A DNA stretch of 64,000 nt, taken from Halanaerobium saccharolyticum. Lineage in GTDB: Bacteria; Bacillota; Halanaerobiia; Halanaerobiales; Halanaerobiaceae. Positions 17,615 through 25,510 of this stretch are shown here, in pieces. Within the stretch, counting starts at the first letter, position 1. Each line of letters opens with the position of its first letter. The notes beneath the pieces were generated by a model that saw only the letters and a program-made list of their open reading frames with translations, was not told the DNA's origin and ran no database searches. The position numbers were made by a program, and so were the translations under genes. Location: NCBI RefSeq assembly GCF_003259895.1, contig NZ_QLME01000011.1, forward strand, positions 1 to 64,000. The letters are read 5' to 3'.

Positions 17615-17909
17615 CTTTAGATTTTAAGTTATATTTAAATTTAAAATCGGAAAATATTTTAGCATCAAATTCTGTTCTGTGACTTAGAAAGATTAATTAG
17701 AAGGAGTTGATTATTATGATGATTAAATCTGACTGACAAACACGATGTTTGTCACTGACCGTGCCACAGGATGTGGCAATCGGGAAGGAAGTCAGATTTA
17801 AGCTGAAATAATAATCTTACTCCCTTCTTTAATCTTAATTTGGAGCAGATCAGAATTTGATGCTTGAAATATTAACTATTCTAAAATGATGACAGCTTAA
17901 AATCTAAAG
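17615..17909. repeat. 295-nt long inverted-repeat element with two-hairpin core (unknown)
   Basis: Two 120-base imperfect inverted arms (17615-17734 and 17790-17909) flank a 55-base core. Perfectly matching blocks are CTTTAGATTTTAAG (17615/17896), GCATCAAATTCTG (17662/17851), GATTATTAT (17709/17808) and TTAAATCTGACT (17723/17790). The core holds two triloop hairpins, stem GACAAACA with loop CGA (17735-17753) and stem TGCCACA with loop GGA (17762-17778). It lies between hydG and hydF, and one end covers the hydG stop codon. It could be a MITE-like foldback element or a structured RNA of the operon; it has no ORF. Confidence 0.75.
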
Positions 17910-19352
17910 GTACAAATCGTGCTCTCCATCTGTAATTGCATCAAGTTTATCAGCAATATTTTCAGCTAACTTTGGCTTATCATTTTCCAGCTTTTCCATC
18001 AGTTCCGATAGACATTGCTTACCATTTTTTCGACTTTCTTCTGTTCCGAAATCCTCTAAATATTCTTTGAAAGTCAGCATTGCATTGGGGCGACAGAACT
18101 CCTGAATCTTACCCGGTTTGGCCAGATCCATAAAGTCTTTTCCAGTCCGACCGAGACGATAACAGGCGGTACAGAAACTTGGAATATAACCATCTTTAGC
18201 AATCCCGGAAATAATCTCATCAATTGGACGTAAATCATGGAGTGAAAACTGGGCCAGTTCTTCCTTCTTGTTTTCCTTTTTCTCATAACCACCTGGGGTT
18301 GTCCGGGAACCGGCAGATATCTGAGAAACTCCATGCTCAAATAATTCATTTCTCATCTCTGTAGTTTCTCTGGTCGATAAAATCATCCCTGTATAGGGAA
18401 TTGCCAGTCTTAAAACTGCTACCAGTTTGCGAAAATCAGCATCTGATACTGGATAAGGAACTTCATCCAGAGGAGTTCCCGTAGCTGGATTAAGTCTGGG
18501 TACTGAAACTGTATGAGGCCCAACTCCCCACTTTTTATCCAGATACTCAGCATGTAAGAGCATTCCAATTACATCAAATTTATAATCATAAAGACCAAAT
18601 AGGGCTCCAATTCCTACATCATCGATTCCAGCTTCCTGAGCTCGATCCATCACCGAAAGGCGCCATTCAAAATTACTCTTGGGACCTGAAGGATGGAGTT
18701 TAGCATACTGTTTGCGGTTGTATGTTTCCTGAAAACAGGTATAGGTACCAATTTCAGATTCTTTAAGTTTTTTAAAGTCTTCGGTACTTAAGGGAGCAAT
18801 TTCTGCATTAATTCTTCTAATTTCTCCACCATTTTCAGTTTTGACATCATAGGCAGTTTTAATACTTTCTACAACATAATCAAGATCAGTCACAGGTGCC
18901 TCTCCGGTTAGAACAAGTAATCTTTTATGACCTTCCCGCTCTAAAGCCTCAACTTCATTTCTAATTTCAGTCTGAGTTAATTTTTTGCGATCAATCTGAT
19001 GATTGTCTTTGCGAAAACCACAGTAAAGACAGTCATTAACACACTGATTAGCAAAATAAAGAGGTGCAAAAATAACCAGCCGCTTACCGTAAATTTCTTC
19101 CTTAACTTTCCGGGCAGCTTCCAGAAAGCGATCAATCAGCTCTTCATCCTCAACCTGCAGTAAAGTTGCCGCCTCCACCGAAGTTATTCCCTTGAGCTCT
19201 AAAGCTTTATCCACAATTCTATTTACTTCCTTCTGATCCGGCTCTTTTGCCTCTGCCAGAATTCTTTCAATCTTTTCATCAGTTATATAGTCACAGACCT
19301 CAGTCCGATAATCCTCACCAAATTCTTCTTTAAAATAATTAATATTACTCAT
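17904..19352 (-). CDS. hydG: [FeFe]-hydrogenase maturase HydG
   Basis: A 482-residue radical SAM tyrosine lyase that makes the CO and cyanide ligands of the hydrogenase active site. The SAM cluster motif CVNDCLYC is at Cys104-Cys111, and the C-terminal auxiliary cluster motif CTAC...22 residues...C separates it from ThiH. It follows the TM1266-like gene and precedes hydF in the same operon. Its TAG stop lies inside the right arm of the palindromic element. Confidence 0.96.
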   Translation of the reverse strand: MSNINYFKEEFGEDYRTEVCDYITDEKIERILAEAKEPDQKEVNRIVDKALELKGITSVEAATLLQVEDEELIDRFLEAARKVKEEIYGKRLVIFAPLYFANQCVNDCLYCGFRKDNHQIDRKKLTQTEIRNEVEALEREGHKRLLVLTGEAPVTDLDYVVESIKTAYDVKTENGGEIRRINAEIAPLSTEDFKKLKESEIGTYTCFQETYNRKQYAKLHPSGPKSNFEWRLSVMDRAQEAGIDDVGIGALFGLYDYKFDVIGMLLHAEYLDKKWGVGPHTVSVPRLNPATGTPLDEVPYPVSDADFRKLVAVLRLAIPYTGMILSTRETTEMRNELFEHGVSQISAGSRTTPGGYEKKENKKEELAQFSLHDLRPIDEIISGIAKDGYIPSFCTACYRLGRTGKDFMDLAKPGKIQEFCRPNAMLTFKEYLEDFGTEESRKNGKQCLSELMEKLENDKPKLAENIADKLDAITDGEHDLYL

Positions 19353-19379
19353 AACATATTTTCCTCCTATTAATTTACT

Positions 19380-19391
19380 GTACCGGGTACC
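19380..19391. repeat. GTACC repeat, half copy A
   Basis: GTACCGGGTACC lies 27 bases upstream of hydG. It shares the core of the full inverted repeats at 19788, 46681 and 50537, but no matching partner arm follows. Confidence 0.55.
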
Positions 19392-19463
19392 ACCCGATTT
19401 ATGTCGAAAAGTGTCTAAAAAGATTCTTTTTCAACATAGTTTTATATAGATCGACACAAACTG

Positions 19464-19484
19464 ACAGGTGCACGGTGCGCCTGT
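19464..19484. other. Small triloop hairpin between the TM1266-like gene and hydG
   Basis: ACAGGTGCA and TGCGCCTGT pair over nine positions (one G:T) around a CGG loop. No U-run follows on either strand, so it is not a terminator. Its triloop form recalls the two hairpins in the 17615-17909 element. Confidence 0.5.
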
Positions 19485-19494
19485 ATGATAATAT

Positions 19495-19752
19495 TTACTC
19501 CACTTCTACCGAGGTCAAAGCCGATTTTAAATTAACTCCCGCCAGATTTCCCAGCTGACCTGTCATTGCTCCAATCTCATCCGGCGTTCCCTCTACAATT
19601 AAAGAAATCATTGATAGACCATGTTCAACTGAAGGAATTCCCATCCTTCCAATAATACAGTCCGCATTTTTACTTAAAATTTTATTAATTCGGTCACTTA
19701 CCTTTTCTCTCTTTTCTACAACAACTGCTACTGAGCCAATTCTTTTTTTCAT
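19495..19752 (-). CDS. TM1266-like iron-only hydrogenase system protein
   Basis: An 85-residue ACT/NikR-C-like ferredoxin-fold protein (RIGSVAVVVEKREKVSDRINKIL, IIGRMGIPSVEHGLSMISLIVEGT) of the family that precedes hydrogenase maturation genes and is thought to be regulatory. The ATG at 19752, with GGAGG nine bases upstream, is preferred to a longer reading that would run into the palindrome at 19788-19823. It is first in the hyd operon. Confidence 0.88.
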   Translation of the reverse strand: MKKRIGSVAVVVEKREKVSDRINKILSKNADCIIGRMGIPSVEHGLSMISLIVEGTPDEIGAMTGQLGNLAGVNLKSALTSVEVE

Positions 19753-19787
19753 CCTCGTTCCTCCATTAGTTGTGATATTTTTCTCTT

Positions 19788-19823
19788 GTACCAGGTACAA
19801 AAAGGCCTTTTTGTACCTGGTAC
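19788..19823. repeat. GTACC repeat, perfect 36-base palindrome (copy B)
   Basis: GTACCAGGTACAAAAAGG is followed directly by its exact reverse complement. It lies 35 bases upstream of the TM1266-like start, inside the presumed hyd leader, and shares its GTACC core with the repeats at 19380, 46681 and 50537. Confidence 0.8.
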
Positions 19824-19960
19824 CTAACGTTTTATATTTATTTAAATTTGGACATAGAAAGACCCCTCCCCTGATCCTCAGAAATTATCCTTAAATTCAG
19901 GAAGTGCTAAAATATGATATCCTTTCAGACAGGTGGCCCCGGCTGATCAGATATTAACTT
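19824..19960 (-). other. Structured leader of the hyd operon (no assigned function)
   Basis: Between the promoter and the palindrome the transcript would carry CTGATC and, about 85 bases later, a complementary GATCAG, a G/C-rich stretch (CCGGGGCC), a strong SD-like GGGGAGGGG and a five-codon ATG...TAA frame ending near 19840. I match it to no known riboswitch class. Confidence 0.35.
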
Positions 19961-19967
19961 TGATAAT

Positions 19968-19996
19968 ATTATAACTCATCTGGGGGCTTTGTTCAA
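19968..19996 (-). promoter_or_regulatory. Candidate promoter of the hyd operon
   Basis: Minus-strand TTGAAC (19991-19996) and TATAAT (19968-19973) with a 17-base spacer. It would give a leader of about 200 bases before the TM1266-like start. Confidence 0.55.
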
Positions 19997-20151
19997 GTTT
20001 TCACTAAAAAAATAATTAATTTTTCCAATTATCAAGATTTTAGGTTTTAGGGCTGATATATCCAATAATCCCTGGATAGAAGCTTTAATTGGTTTTAAAT
20101 GAAGATGCAGATTCTTGCTTTTTATCTTCAGATATAGTAAAATTATATAGG

Positions 20152-20189
20152 AACACTTTAATCTCAAAAAATAAATAAGTTAAAGTGTT
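20152..20189. promoter_or_regulatory. Inverted repeat upstream of the TAXI gene
   Basis: AACACTTTAA and TTAAAGTGTT are exact complements separated by 18 bases, ending 45 bases before the ATG at 20235. It may be an operator or a 5' leader stem. The rest of 19997-20234 shows nothing I can assign. Confidence 0.4.
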
Positions 20190-20234
20190 AAAGTATTAAA
20201 TTAATTTATTACAAGAAGGGAGAAGAGATAATTT

Positions 20235-21194
20235 ATGTTAACAAAGAAAACTAATTTAGTTGTTTTAACTGCTGTTATTGTTTTCAGTCTTTTAATCACA
20301 GGGATGGTATCTGCACAGGATACTACTTTCCTCTCAATCGCAACCGGAGGTACTTCTGGTACTTATTACCCAGTGGGTGGTGCGATTGCAAAGGTTCTGA
20401 ATGAGAATATAGACAATATGAATGCTTCTGCTCAATCAACAGGAGCTTCTGTTACAAATACTCGCCTGATTTATAATCAGGAAGTTGAGTTAGCAATTCT
20501 CCAGAATGATATTGCCAGTTATGCTGTAAATGGTCAAAATCAATTTGCAGATAATCAGGTTAATAACATGACTGGAATTGCCGCTTTATATCCAGAAGTT
20601 ATTCAAATCATCGTTCGTGATGATGCCGGAATCGAAAGCATTGCAGATTTAGAAGGTAAAAGTGTAGCTGTTGGTGCTCCTGGTAGTGGTGCTGAAGCAA
20701 ATGCCAGCCAGATTTTAGATTTCTTCGGTTTAACTTATGATGATATTGAAGAAGATTATCTGTCATTTGGAGAGGCTGCAAGTAGACTTAAAGATAGACA
20801 GATTGATGCCGCTTTCTTAACTGCCGGTATCCCAACTGCAGCGGTAATGGATGTTGCAGCAACTCAGGATATTTCACTGCTTAACTTTAGTGATTCCGAT
20901 ATTGAATCATTAAATGAAGCTTATCCATATCTAACCGGAGTAACTGTTCCAGCTGGAACTTATAATGGCTTAGACAGTGATGTTCAAACTGTAGCTTTAA
21001 AAGCTATTTTAGTTGCTGATTCAGACTTAAGTGAAGATGTAGTCTATAACATTACTAAAGCAATCTTCGAAAACAGAGATACTTTAATTGCAGCTCATGA
21101 TAGAGCCAGAGATATTAAGTTAGAAAGTGCAATGGATGGAATGACAGTTGAACTTCATCCTGGTGCTCAAAGATACTATGATGAGGTAAACTAA
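20235..21194 (+). CDS. TAXI-family TRAP transporter solute-binding protein
   Basis: A 319-residue exported binding protein. A signal peptide (about 1-27, ending in VSAQD) is followed by the TAXI signature IATGGTSGTYYPVGGAIA and the typical ALLQND-like and DLEGKSVAVGAPGSG segments. TAXI proteins capture small organic anions (glutamate or other carboxylates in studied cases) for a sodium-coupled TRAP permease, which is encoded just downstream. The ligand here is unknown. Confidence 0.93.
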   Translation: MLTKKTNLVVLTAVIVFSLLITGMVSAQDTTFLSIATGGTSGTYYPVGGAIAKVLNENIDNMNASAQSTGASVTNTRLIYNQEVELAILQNDIASYAVNGQNQFADNQVNNMTGIAALYPEVIQIIVRDDAGIESIADLEGKSVAVGAPGSGAEANASQILDFFGLTYDDIEEDYLSFGEAASRLKDRQIDAAFLTAGIPTAAVMDVAATQDISLLNFSDSDIESLNEAYPYLTGVTVPAGTYNGLDSDVQTVALKAILVADSDLSEDVVYNITKAIFENRDTLIAAHDRARDIKLESAMDGMTVELHPGAQRYYDEVN

Positions 21195-21272
21195 TTAGAT
21201 TTTAAAAACGGCTTAGAGTTAAAATAAATCAAATTAATATTAAGCCTCTAAAATCTATTCAAAGGAGGAAAA

Positions 21273-21305
21273 CCGGGTATTGAAAAATACCCGGCTCTCA
21301 TTTTT
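21273..21305 (+). promoter_or_regulatory. Hairpin and U-run between the binding-protein and permease genes
   Basis: CCGGGTATT and AATACCCGG form a nine-pair stem with a GAAA loop (21273-21294), followed by CTCTCATTTTT up to the next ATG. It can act as a leaky terminator or a stabilizer of the upstream message, giving more binding protein than permease, as is common in such operons. Confidence 0.6.
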
Positions 21306-21309
21306 ATGA
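21280..21309 (+). CDS. Possible nine-codon leader peptide coupled to the DUF1850 gene
   Basis: After GGAGG (21264-21268) a TTG opens a short frame reading M-K-N-T-R-L-S-F-L and stops at TGA, which overlaps the next ATG as ATGA. The DUF1850 ATG has no SD of its own, so re-initiation after this frame is plausible. The alternative is that the hairpin simply brings the SD closer to the ATG. Confidence 0.35.
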   Translation: MKNTRLSFL

Positions 21310-21806
21310 ATAAAAATAAATTATTTAAATTTTTTTTGTTTGGATTATTGCTTTTTATAGTATTTTCACTCTTTGTTTTTAAAGTCAATACACTGCAGCT
21401 TGTTGATTATAGAGCAGATAAAATTATCTGGGAAGAAAGAATAAACGATGGTGATCATTTTGAGATTAAATATCAACACTCAGTTGCCAGAACCCCTGTA
21501 ATTGAATTTTTTGAAATCAAAGATGGAAAAATATTATTAACAGGAACAGAATATCAGTCTTACGGAGCAGGTCTTCCTACCTCTGCTGAACAGGGAGATT
21601 ACATAGTAGAAAATGATCGATTTATAATTGAAAATATAGATCAGTTTCTACCAGAAATTATGCTCAGAGTCAGTGATTATGCAGAGCATCAATTTATTTT
21701 CAAGCAGGAGAGTTTTAAACTATACAAAAATTTAAAAACAGAAACTCTTTTACAGATTAAGACTGACAAAATTAGCTATTTTACATTTATCTTAAGGAGG
21801 TTTTAA
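21306..21806 (+). CDS. DUF1850 protein of the TRAP operon
   Basis: A 166-residue protein with one N-terminal membrane helix (about 9-27) and a strand-rich outer domain containing the DUF1850 pattern FEIKYQHSVARTPVIEFFEI. Small DUF1850 proteins regularly sit between TAXI binding proteins and fused TRAP permeases; their function is unknown. Its start codon follows a hairpin and a possible leader peptide and lacks a close SD. Confidence 0.85.
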   Translation: MNKNKLFKFFLFGLLLFIVFSLFVFKVNTLQLVDYRADKIIWEERINDGDHFEIKYQHSVARTPVIEFFEIKDGKILLTGTEYQSYGAGLPTSAEQGDYIVENDRFIIENIDQFLPEIMLRVSDYAEHQFIFKQESFKLYKNLKTETLLQIKTDKISYFTFILRRF

Positions 21807-21807
21807 A

Positions 21808-23739
21808 ATGGCTGAAAAAGAACATTTAAAAGAAGATGAATTATTAAAAAAATATGATCCCAGTGCAGATTATAGACATTATACTGGACTGGCAGCAATT
21901 ATAGTTTCAACAATAGCCATAGTTTTATCTTTATTTCACCTTTATACAGCCGGTTTTGGAGTTCTGCTGGCTTTAAAGCAGCGGGCGGTTCACCTTGGTT
22001 TTATTTTCACTCTGATTTTCCTTTTATACCCGGCTTTAAAAAACAAAAAAGAGAGTAAGTTTATACTGGGTATTGATTTAATTTTAGCTTTAGGAAGTAT
22101 TGCAATTTCGTCTTATATTATAGTTAATTACGAAGCTCTGGTCCACAGAGCCGGAATGTACACTCAGGTGGATCACTTTATGGCTATTCTGGCAATCATT
22201 ATTGTGCTGGAAGGAACCCGGAGAGCTTTAGGTCCAGAGTTGCCTGTAATTGCAATTCTATTTTTGATTTATGCTCACTACGGCCAGCAGATGCCCGGTA
22301 TGTTAGCACACCGCGGTTATTCCTGGTCCAGAATCGCAAGCCACATGTATTTTACAACAGAAGGTATTTTCGGAATTCCGCTGGGAGTATCAGCAACCTA
22401 TATCTTCCTATTTTTACTCCTGGGAGCCTTTGCTAAAAGAACGGGGCTCGGTGATTTATTCATTGACCTTTCTCTTTCTCTGACCGGAAGAACAACCGGA
22501 GGGCCGGCTAAAGCTGCCGTTGTTTCCAGTGGTTTAATGGGATCCATTTCCGGAAGTTCGGTTGCAAACACTGTAACCACAGGATCTTTTACCATTCCTT
22601 TAATGAAGAGAGTAGGTTATAATTCTCAATTTGCAGCTGCAGTTGAAGCCTCCGCCTCTACTGGTGGACAAATCATGCCGCCAATCATGGGAGCCGCCGC
22701 CTTTATCATGGCTGAATTTATTGGCGTCCCTTATGTCACAATTGCCAGAGCCGCTATTTTGCCAGCAATTCTTTACTATATTACTGTTGGTTTAATGGTT
22801 CACTTTGAGGCAAAAAAACAGGGACTTATCGGGATGAGTGAAGATCTAATTCCCAAGTTTTTAACTGTCTTAAAAAATAGAGGGCATATGATAGCTCCTC
22901 TGATTATTATTTTCTATTATTTATTTAGAGGTTATACACCTTTAAGGGCAGCTTTTCTTGGTATTCTGGTCTCTTTTGCCTTAAGTTTTCTCAAAAAAGA
23001 TACCCGGATGAACTTACAGGATCTGCTTGATACTTTGAGAGAGGGAGCAATTTCTGCGCTGGGAGTTGCTGCTGCCTGTGCCTCAGTTGGTTTTATAGTT
23101 GGAGTTACAACTCTGACCGGTCTTGGACTTAAATTTACAAGTTTAACTGTAGCTCTCGCTAATGGTAATCTCTTTTTAGCGCTCTTTTTTACTATGGTTG
23201 CCTGTACTATTCTGGGAACTGGTTTACCAACAACTGCAACATATATTGTGCTGGCAACAATGGCAGCTCCTGCGTTAACTCAGCTGGGAGTACCAATTTT
23301 AGCAGCCCATCTATTTGTACTTTATTTTGGAGTTGTAGCTGACCTGACACCGCCAGCAGCATTAGCTGCCTATGCAGGTGCGGGTATTTCAGGCTCTGAT
23401 CCATTTAAAACTGGGTTGACAGCGGTTAAACTTGCAATTGCTGGTTTTGTGGTGCCCTTTGTCTTTGCCTATTCTCCCTCACTGCTGTTGATAGATACTA
23501 CAGCTGTTCAGGTAATTTTAATTACCGGAAGTTCGATTCTGGGAGTATTCTCACTGGCAGCGGCAGTACTGGGATATTTAAACCGGAAAACTACTATTTT
23601 AGAAAGATTACTGCTTCTGGGAAGTGCCTATGGTCTCTTAATTCCAGGCTGGCAGTTAGATCTACTTGGAATTTTACTGCTGGTAGTTGTCTTATATTTA
23701 CAGTTTAAAGGTAAGGATTTGAAGCCGAAAACTGCTTAA
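21808..23739 (+). CDS. Fused TRAP transporter permease (4TM/12TM)
   Basis: A 643-residue membrane protein joining the small and large TRAP membrane subunits in one chain, the usual form for TAXI systems. The DctM part shows GLMGSISGSSVANTVTTGSFTIP, EASASTGGQIMPPIMGAAAF and GLPTTATYIVLATMAAPAL. AGGAGG precedes the ATG, and the gene overlaps the end of the DUF1850 unit. It drives sodium-linked uptake of the ligand held by the binding protein. Confidence 0.95.
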   Translation: MAEKEHLKEDELLKKYDPSADYRHYTGLAAIIVSTIAIVLSLFHLYTAGFGVLLALKQRAVHLGFIFTLIFLLYPALKNKKESKFILGIDLILALGSIAISSYIIVNYEALVHRAGMYTQVDHFMAILAIIIVLEGTRRALGPELPVIAILFLIYAHYGQQMPGMLAHRGYSWSRIASHMYFTTEGIFGIPLGVSATYIFLFLLLGAFAKRTGLGDLFIDLSLSLTGRTTGGPAKAAVVSSGLMGSISGSSVANTVTTGSFTIPLMKRVGYNSQFAAAVEASASTGGQIMPPIMGAAAFIMAEFIGVPYVTIARAAILPAILYYITVGLMVHFEAKKQGLIGMSEDLIPKFLTVLKNRGHMIAPLIIIFYYLFRGYTPLRAAFLGILVSFALSFLKKDTRMNLQDLLDTLREGAISALGVAAACASVGFIVGVTTLTGLGLKFTSLTVALANGNLFLALFFTMVACTILGTGLPTTATYIVLATMAAPALTQLGVPILAAHLFVLYFGVVADLTPPAALAAYAGAGISGSDPFKTGLTAVKLAIAGFVVPFVFAYSPSLLLIDTTAVQVILITGSSILGVFSLAAAVLGYLNRKTTILERLLLLGSAYGLLIPGWQLDLLGILLLVVVLYLQFKGKDLKPKTA

Positions 23740-23827
23740 CCATTATTAATTTCAGCAGAGTAATGAAAGCTTAAGATCTGGCTTAATTTATAGCTAAATA
23801 GTGAACTTAGTTTATATTTGATCCACA

Positions 23828-23868
23828 AAAAAACCCTCCAGCAGTTTAATTACTGCGGGAGGGTTTTA
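23828..23868. terminator. Shared bidirectional terminator
   Basis: AAACCCTCC and GGAGGGTTT form the stem ends with an inner GCAG/CTGC pairing. There are seven U residues beyond it on the minus strand (end of the ThuA-like gene) and four on the plus strand (end of the TRAP operon). Confidence 0.85.
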
Positions 23869-23871
23869 ACT

Positions 23872-24498
23872 TTATACTTCCAAAATATTATTTATCAATT
23901 TCTGCATCATTTCTTCCTCAAATACTTCCAGAGTGTGCCCCGGAGTCAGTACAATTACTTTACCCTTTTTGTAATCTTTAGTCCAGCCGGCAGTGCTCTC
24001 TCCAAACTGATCACTTTCTGCTTTCAAAAAGACCTCAACTTCTGGATCCACATCCATAAAATACTGTTCATCTGTAATTTTAAAATCCGTAATTCCCCGG
24101 GTCAGAAAATTATCTGCTGCTGCTTTAATTGTGATTTCTGGATGTTCTTCCGGGTGTTGAATAAAATGTCCCCCTGCAATCTCTCTAAAAAGTCCATCTT
24201 TAGGGTAGCTTGCTGTTCCAGAATGAACTAAAAATAATTTGCCACCCTCTGCTAAAAACTGATCAATTTTCTTTTCGTGGTATTCGTCAAGCCAGTAGGC
24301 TTCATCATCTGGATCGTTTATTTTACCCCAGGTTGCCAAAATTAAAATATCATATTCCAGCAAACCTTCCCAGTTAATTTCCTGATGACTGCTGAAAATA
24401 TCCAGCTGATAATCATTTTTTATTACCATTTTTAAAGCCTGTTTTAAATAGTCAGAAGGATGATAATAGTCGCCGACCAGGGCCAGTACCTTTTTCAT
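23872..24498 (-). CDS. ThuA-like domain protein
   Basis: A 208-residue protein of the class I glutamine amidotransferase-like fold in its ThuA version (VLALVGDYYHPSDYL, LATWG, GGKLFLVHSGTASYP, GRGKV-like KKGKVIVLTPGHTLE). Such domains occur in sugar-related proteins, including trehalose utilization, but have no catalytic triad that I can identify. It stands alone, with GGAGG before the ATG at 24498. Confidence 0.8.
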   Translation of the reverse strand: MKKVLALVGDYYHPSDYLKQALKMVIKNDYQLDIFSSHQEINWEGLLEYDILILATWGKINDPDDEAYWLDEYHEKKIDQFLAEGGKLFLVHSGTASYPKDGLFREIAGGHFIQHPEEHPEITIKAAADNFLTRGITDFKITDEQYFMDVDPEVEVFLKAESDQFGESTAGWTKDYKKGKVIVLTPGHTLEVFEEEMMQKLINNILEV

Positions 24499-24637
24499 CT
24501 GTCAGCCTCCTCGTATAATATACTTAGTGATATTGAATATTTATCACTAATTTAATTAACTCAAATTTCTATTTTCTAATCAAATTTATAATCAAATTTT
24601 TATTCAACAATTCAATTTTTAATCTGTAATCAAAATA

Positions 24638-25420
24638 TTATTCTGTAATTAAAATATCATGAGGATCATCAATAATAATCTGGGGGCTTCCCTGATAAAA
24701 TTCAATTTCACCTAAAACTTTAATCTTTTTATCCAGAAAATATGCTGCTGGCTGATAATCAAATTTATTTAAATCCCTATTAAAAATTACCAGCGAAAGT
24801 GTGTTCTGATAAGCCTTAGAAAAGTTAAGATAGTTTACCGAATCAGTGGCTGCAGTATCAACTATCTCTCCTGCTACAATTACCCTTTCGTCTCTGAATA
24901 ATTCAGCCTGCTGATAGGAAATGACTGGTAGAGATTTTTCCATTTCCAGCACCTGAGACCAGATGCCTTTTCTGGACTCTCTTGCCCTGGAGACAGCATT
25001 TTTAAACTCATTTTCAAATTTATCATTGGGCTCAACTATCATCAAAGTTGCATAACCAGCTTCCAGCAGCCTCTGATTAAAATTTTGACCGTCCTGATAA
25101 ATATAGGCTAAAATCCTGCCATACTGGTCTTCTCTTTCCTGATCATACTCCAGTAAAACATTTTGCCCCTCTAAATTGTCAAAAGTAAATTCCCTGGCTG
25201 CTTCCGCATAAAACTCGGACTCACTATTATTATCCCAGTCAATCTCAGGAGTATCAACTCCTAAAAGCCGAATAGAATCACCGGCTGCAGTCTCAACTGT
25301 ATCACCGTCAATAACTCTTTCTATATAAACTTCTGCTGCCTGCTGACCATCAAGATAAAAGTAGGAACCACCAAGAATAACTACTAAGGCCATTAAAGCT
25401 GTAAATGATTTTTTTAACAT
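24638..25420 (-). CDS. Secreted thermonuclease-family protein with C-terminal OB-fold-like region
   Basis: A 260-residue exported or membrane-anchored protein. A hydrophobic N-terminus (about 5-25) is followed by a staphylococcal-nuclease domain (about 30-155; VIDGDTV, IRLLGVDTPE and YGRILAYIY carry the calcium and catalytic positions). The last 90 residues (RVIVAGEIVDTAATDSVNYLNF ... LVIF ... KVLGEIEFYQGSPQI) look like a single nucleic-acid-binding OB-fold. It probably degrades extracellular DNA or RNA. Confidence 0.85.
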   Translation of the reverse strand: MLKKSFTALMALVVILGGSYFYLDGQQAAEVYIERVIDGDTVETAAGDSIRLLGVDTPEIDWDNNSESEFYAEAAREFTFDNLEGQNVLLEYDQEREDQYGRILAYIYQDGQNFNQRLLEAGYATLMIVEPNDKFENEFKNAVSRARESRKGIWSQVLEMEKSLPVISYQQAELFRDERVIVAGEIVDTAATDSVNYLNFSKAYQNTLSLVIFNRDLNKFDYQPAAYFLDKKIKVLGEIEFYQGSPQIIIDDPHDILITE

Positions 25421-25510
25421 CAGATCAATCCTTAATTTTCTTCTTTGCTGTCAGAATTACAATTATTGAATAATTACAGAAAAATTACAATTATTACTAA
25501 AGCACCATAA

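Noticed and set aside
17735-17801. Resemblance of the palindrome core to part of a cobalamin riboswitch (CACTG, CGGGAAGG, AAGTCAG)
   Set aside because: The 5' half of the aptamer and the closing B12-box partner are missing, the flanks are one long inverted repeat, and the downstream hydF is not a cobalamin gene.
17615-17909. Reading the long palindrome as an ordinary terminator
   Set aside because: No U-tract follows on either strand, and hydF and hydE downstream would be cut off from their only visible promoter.
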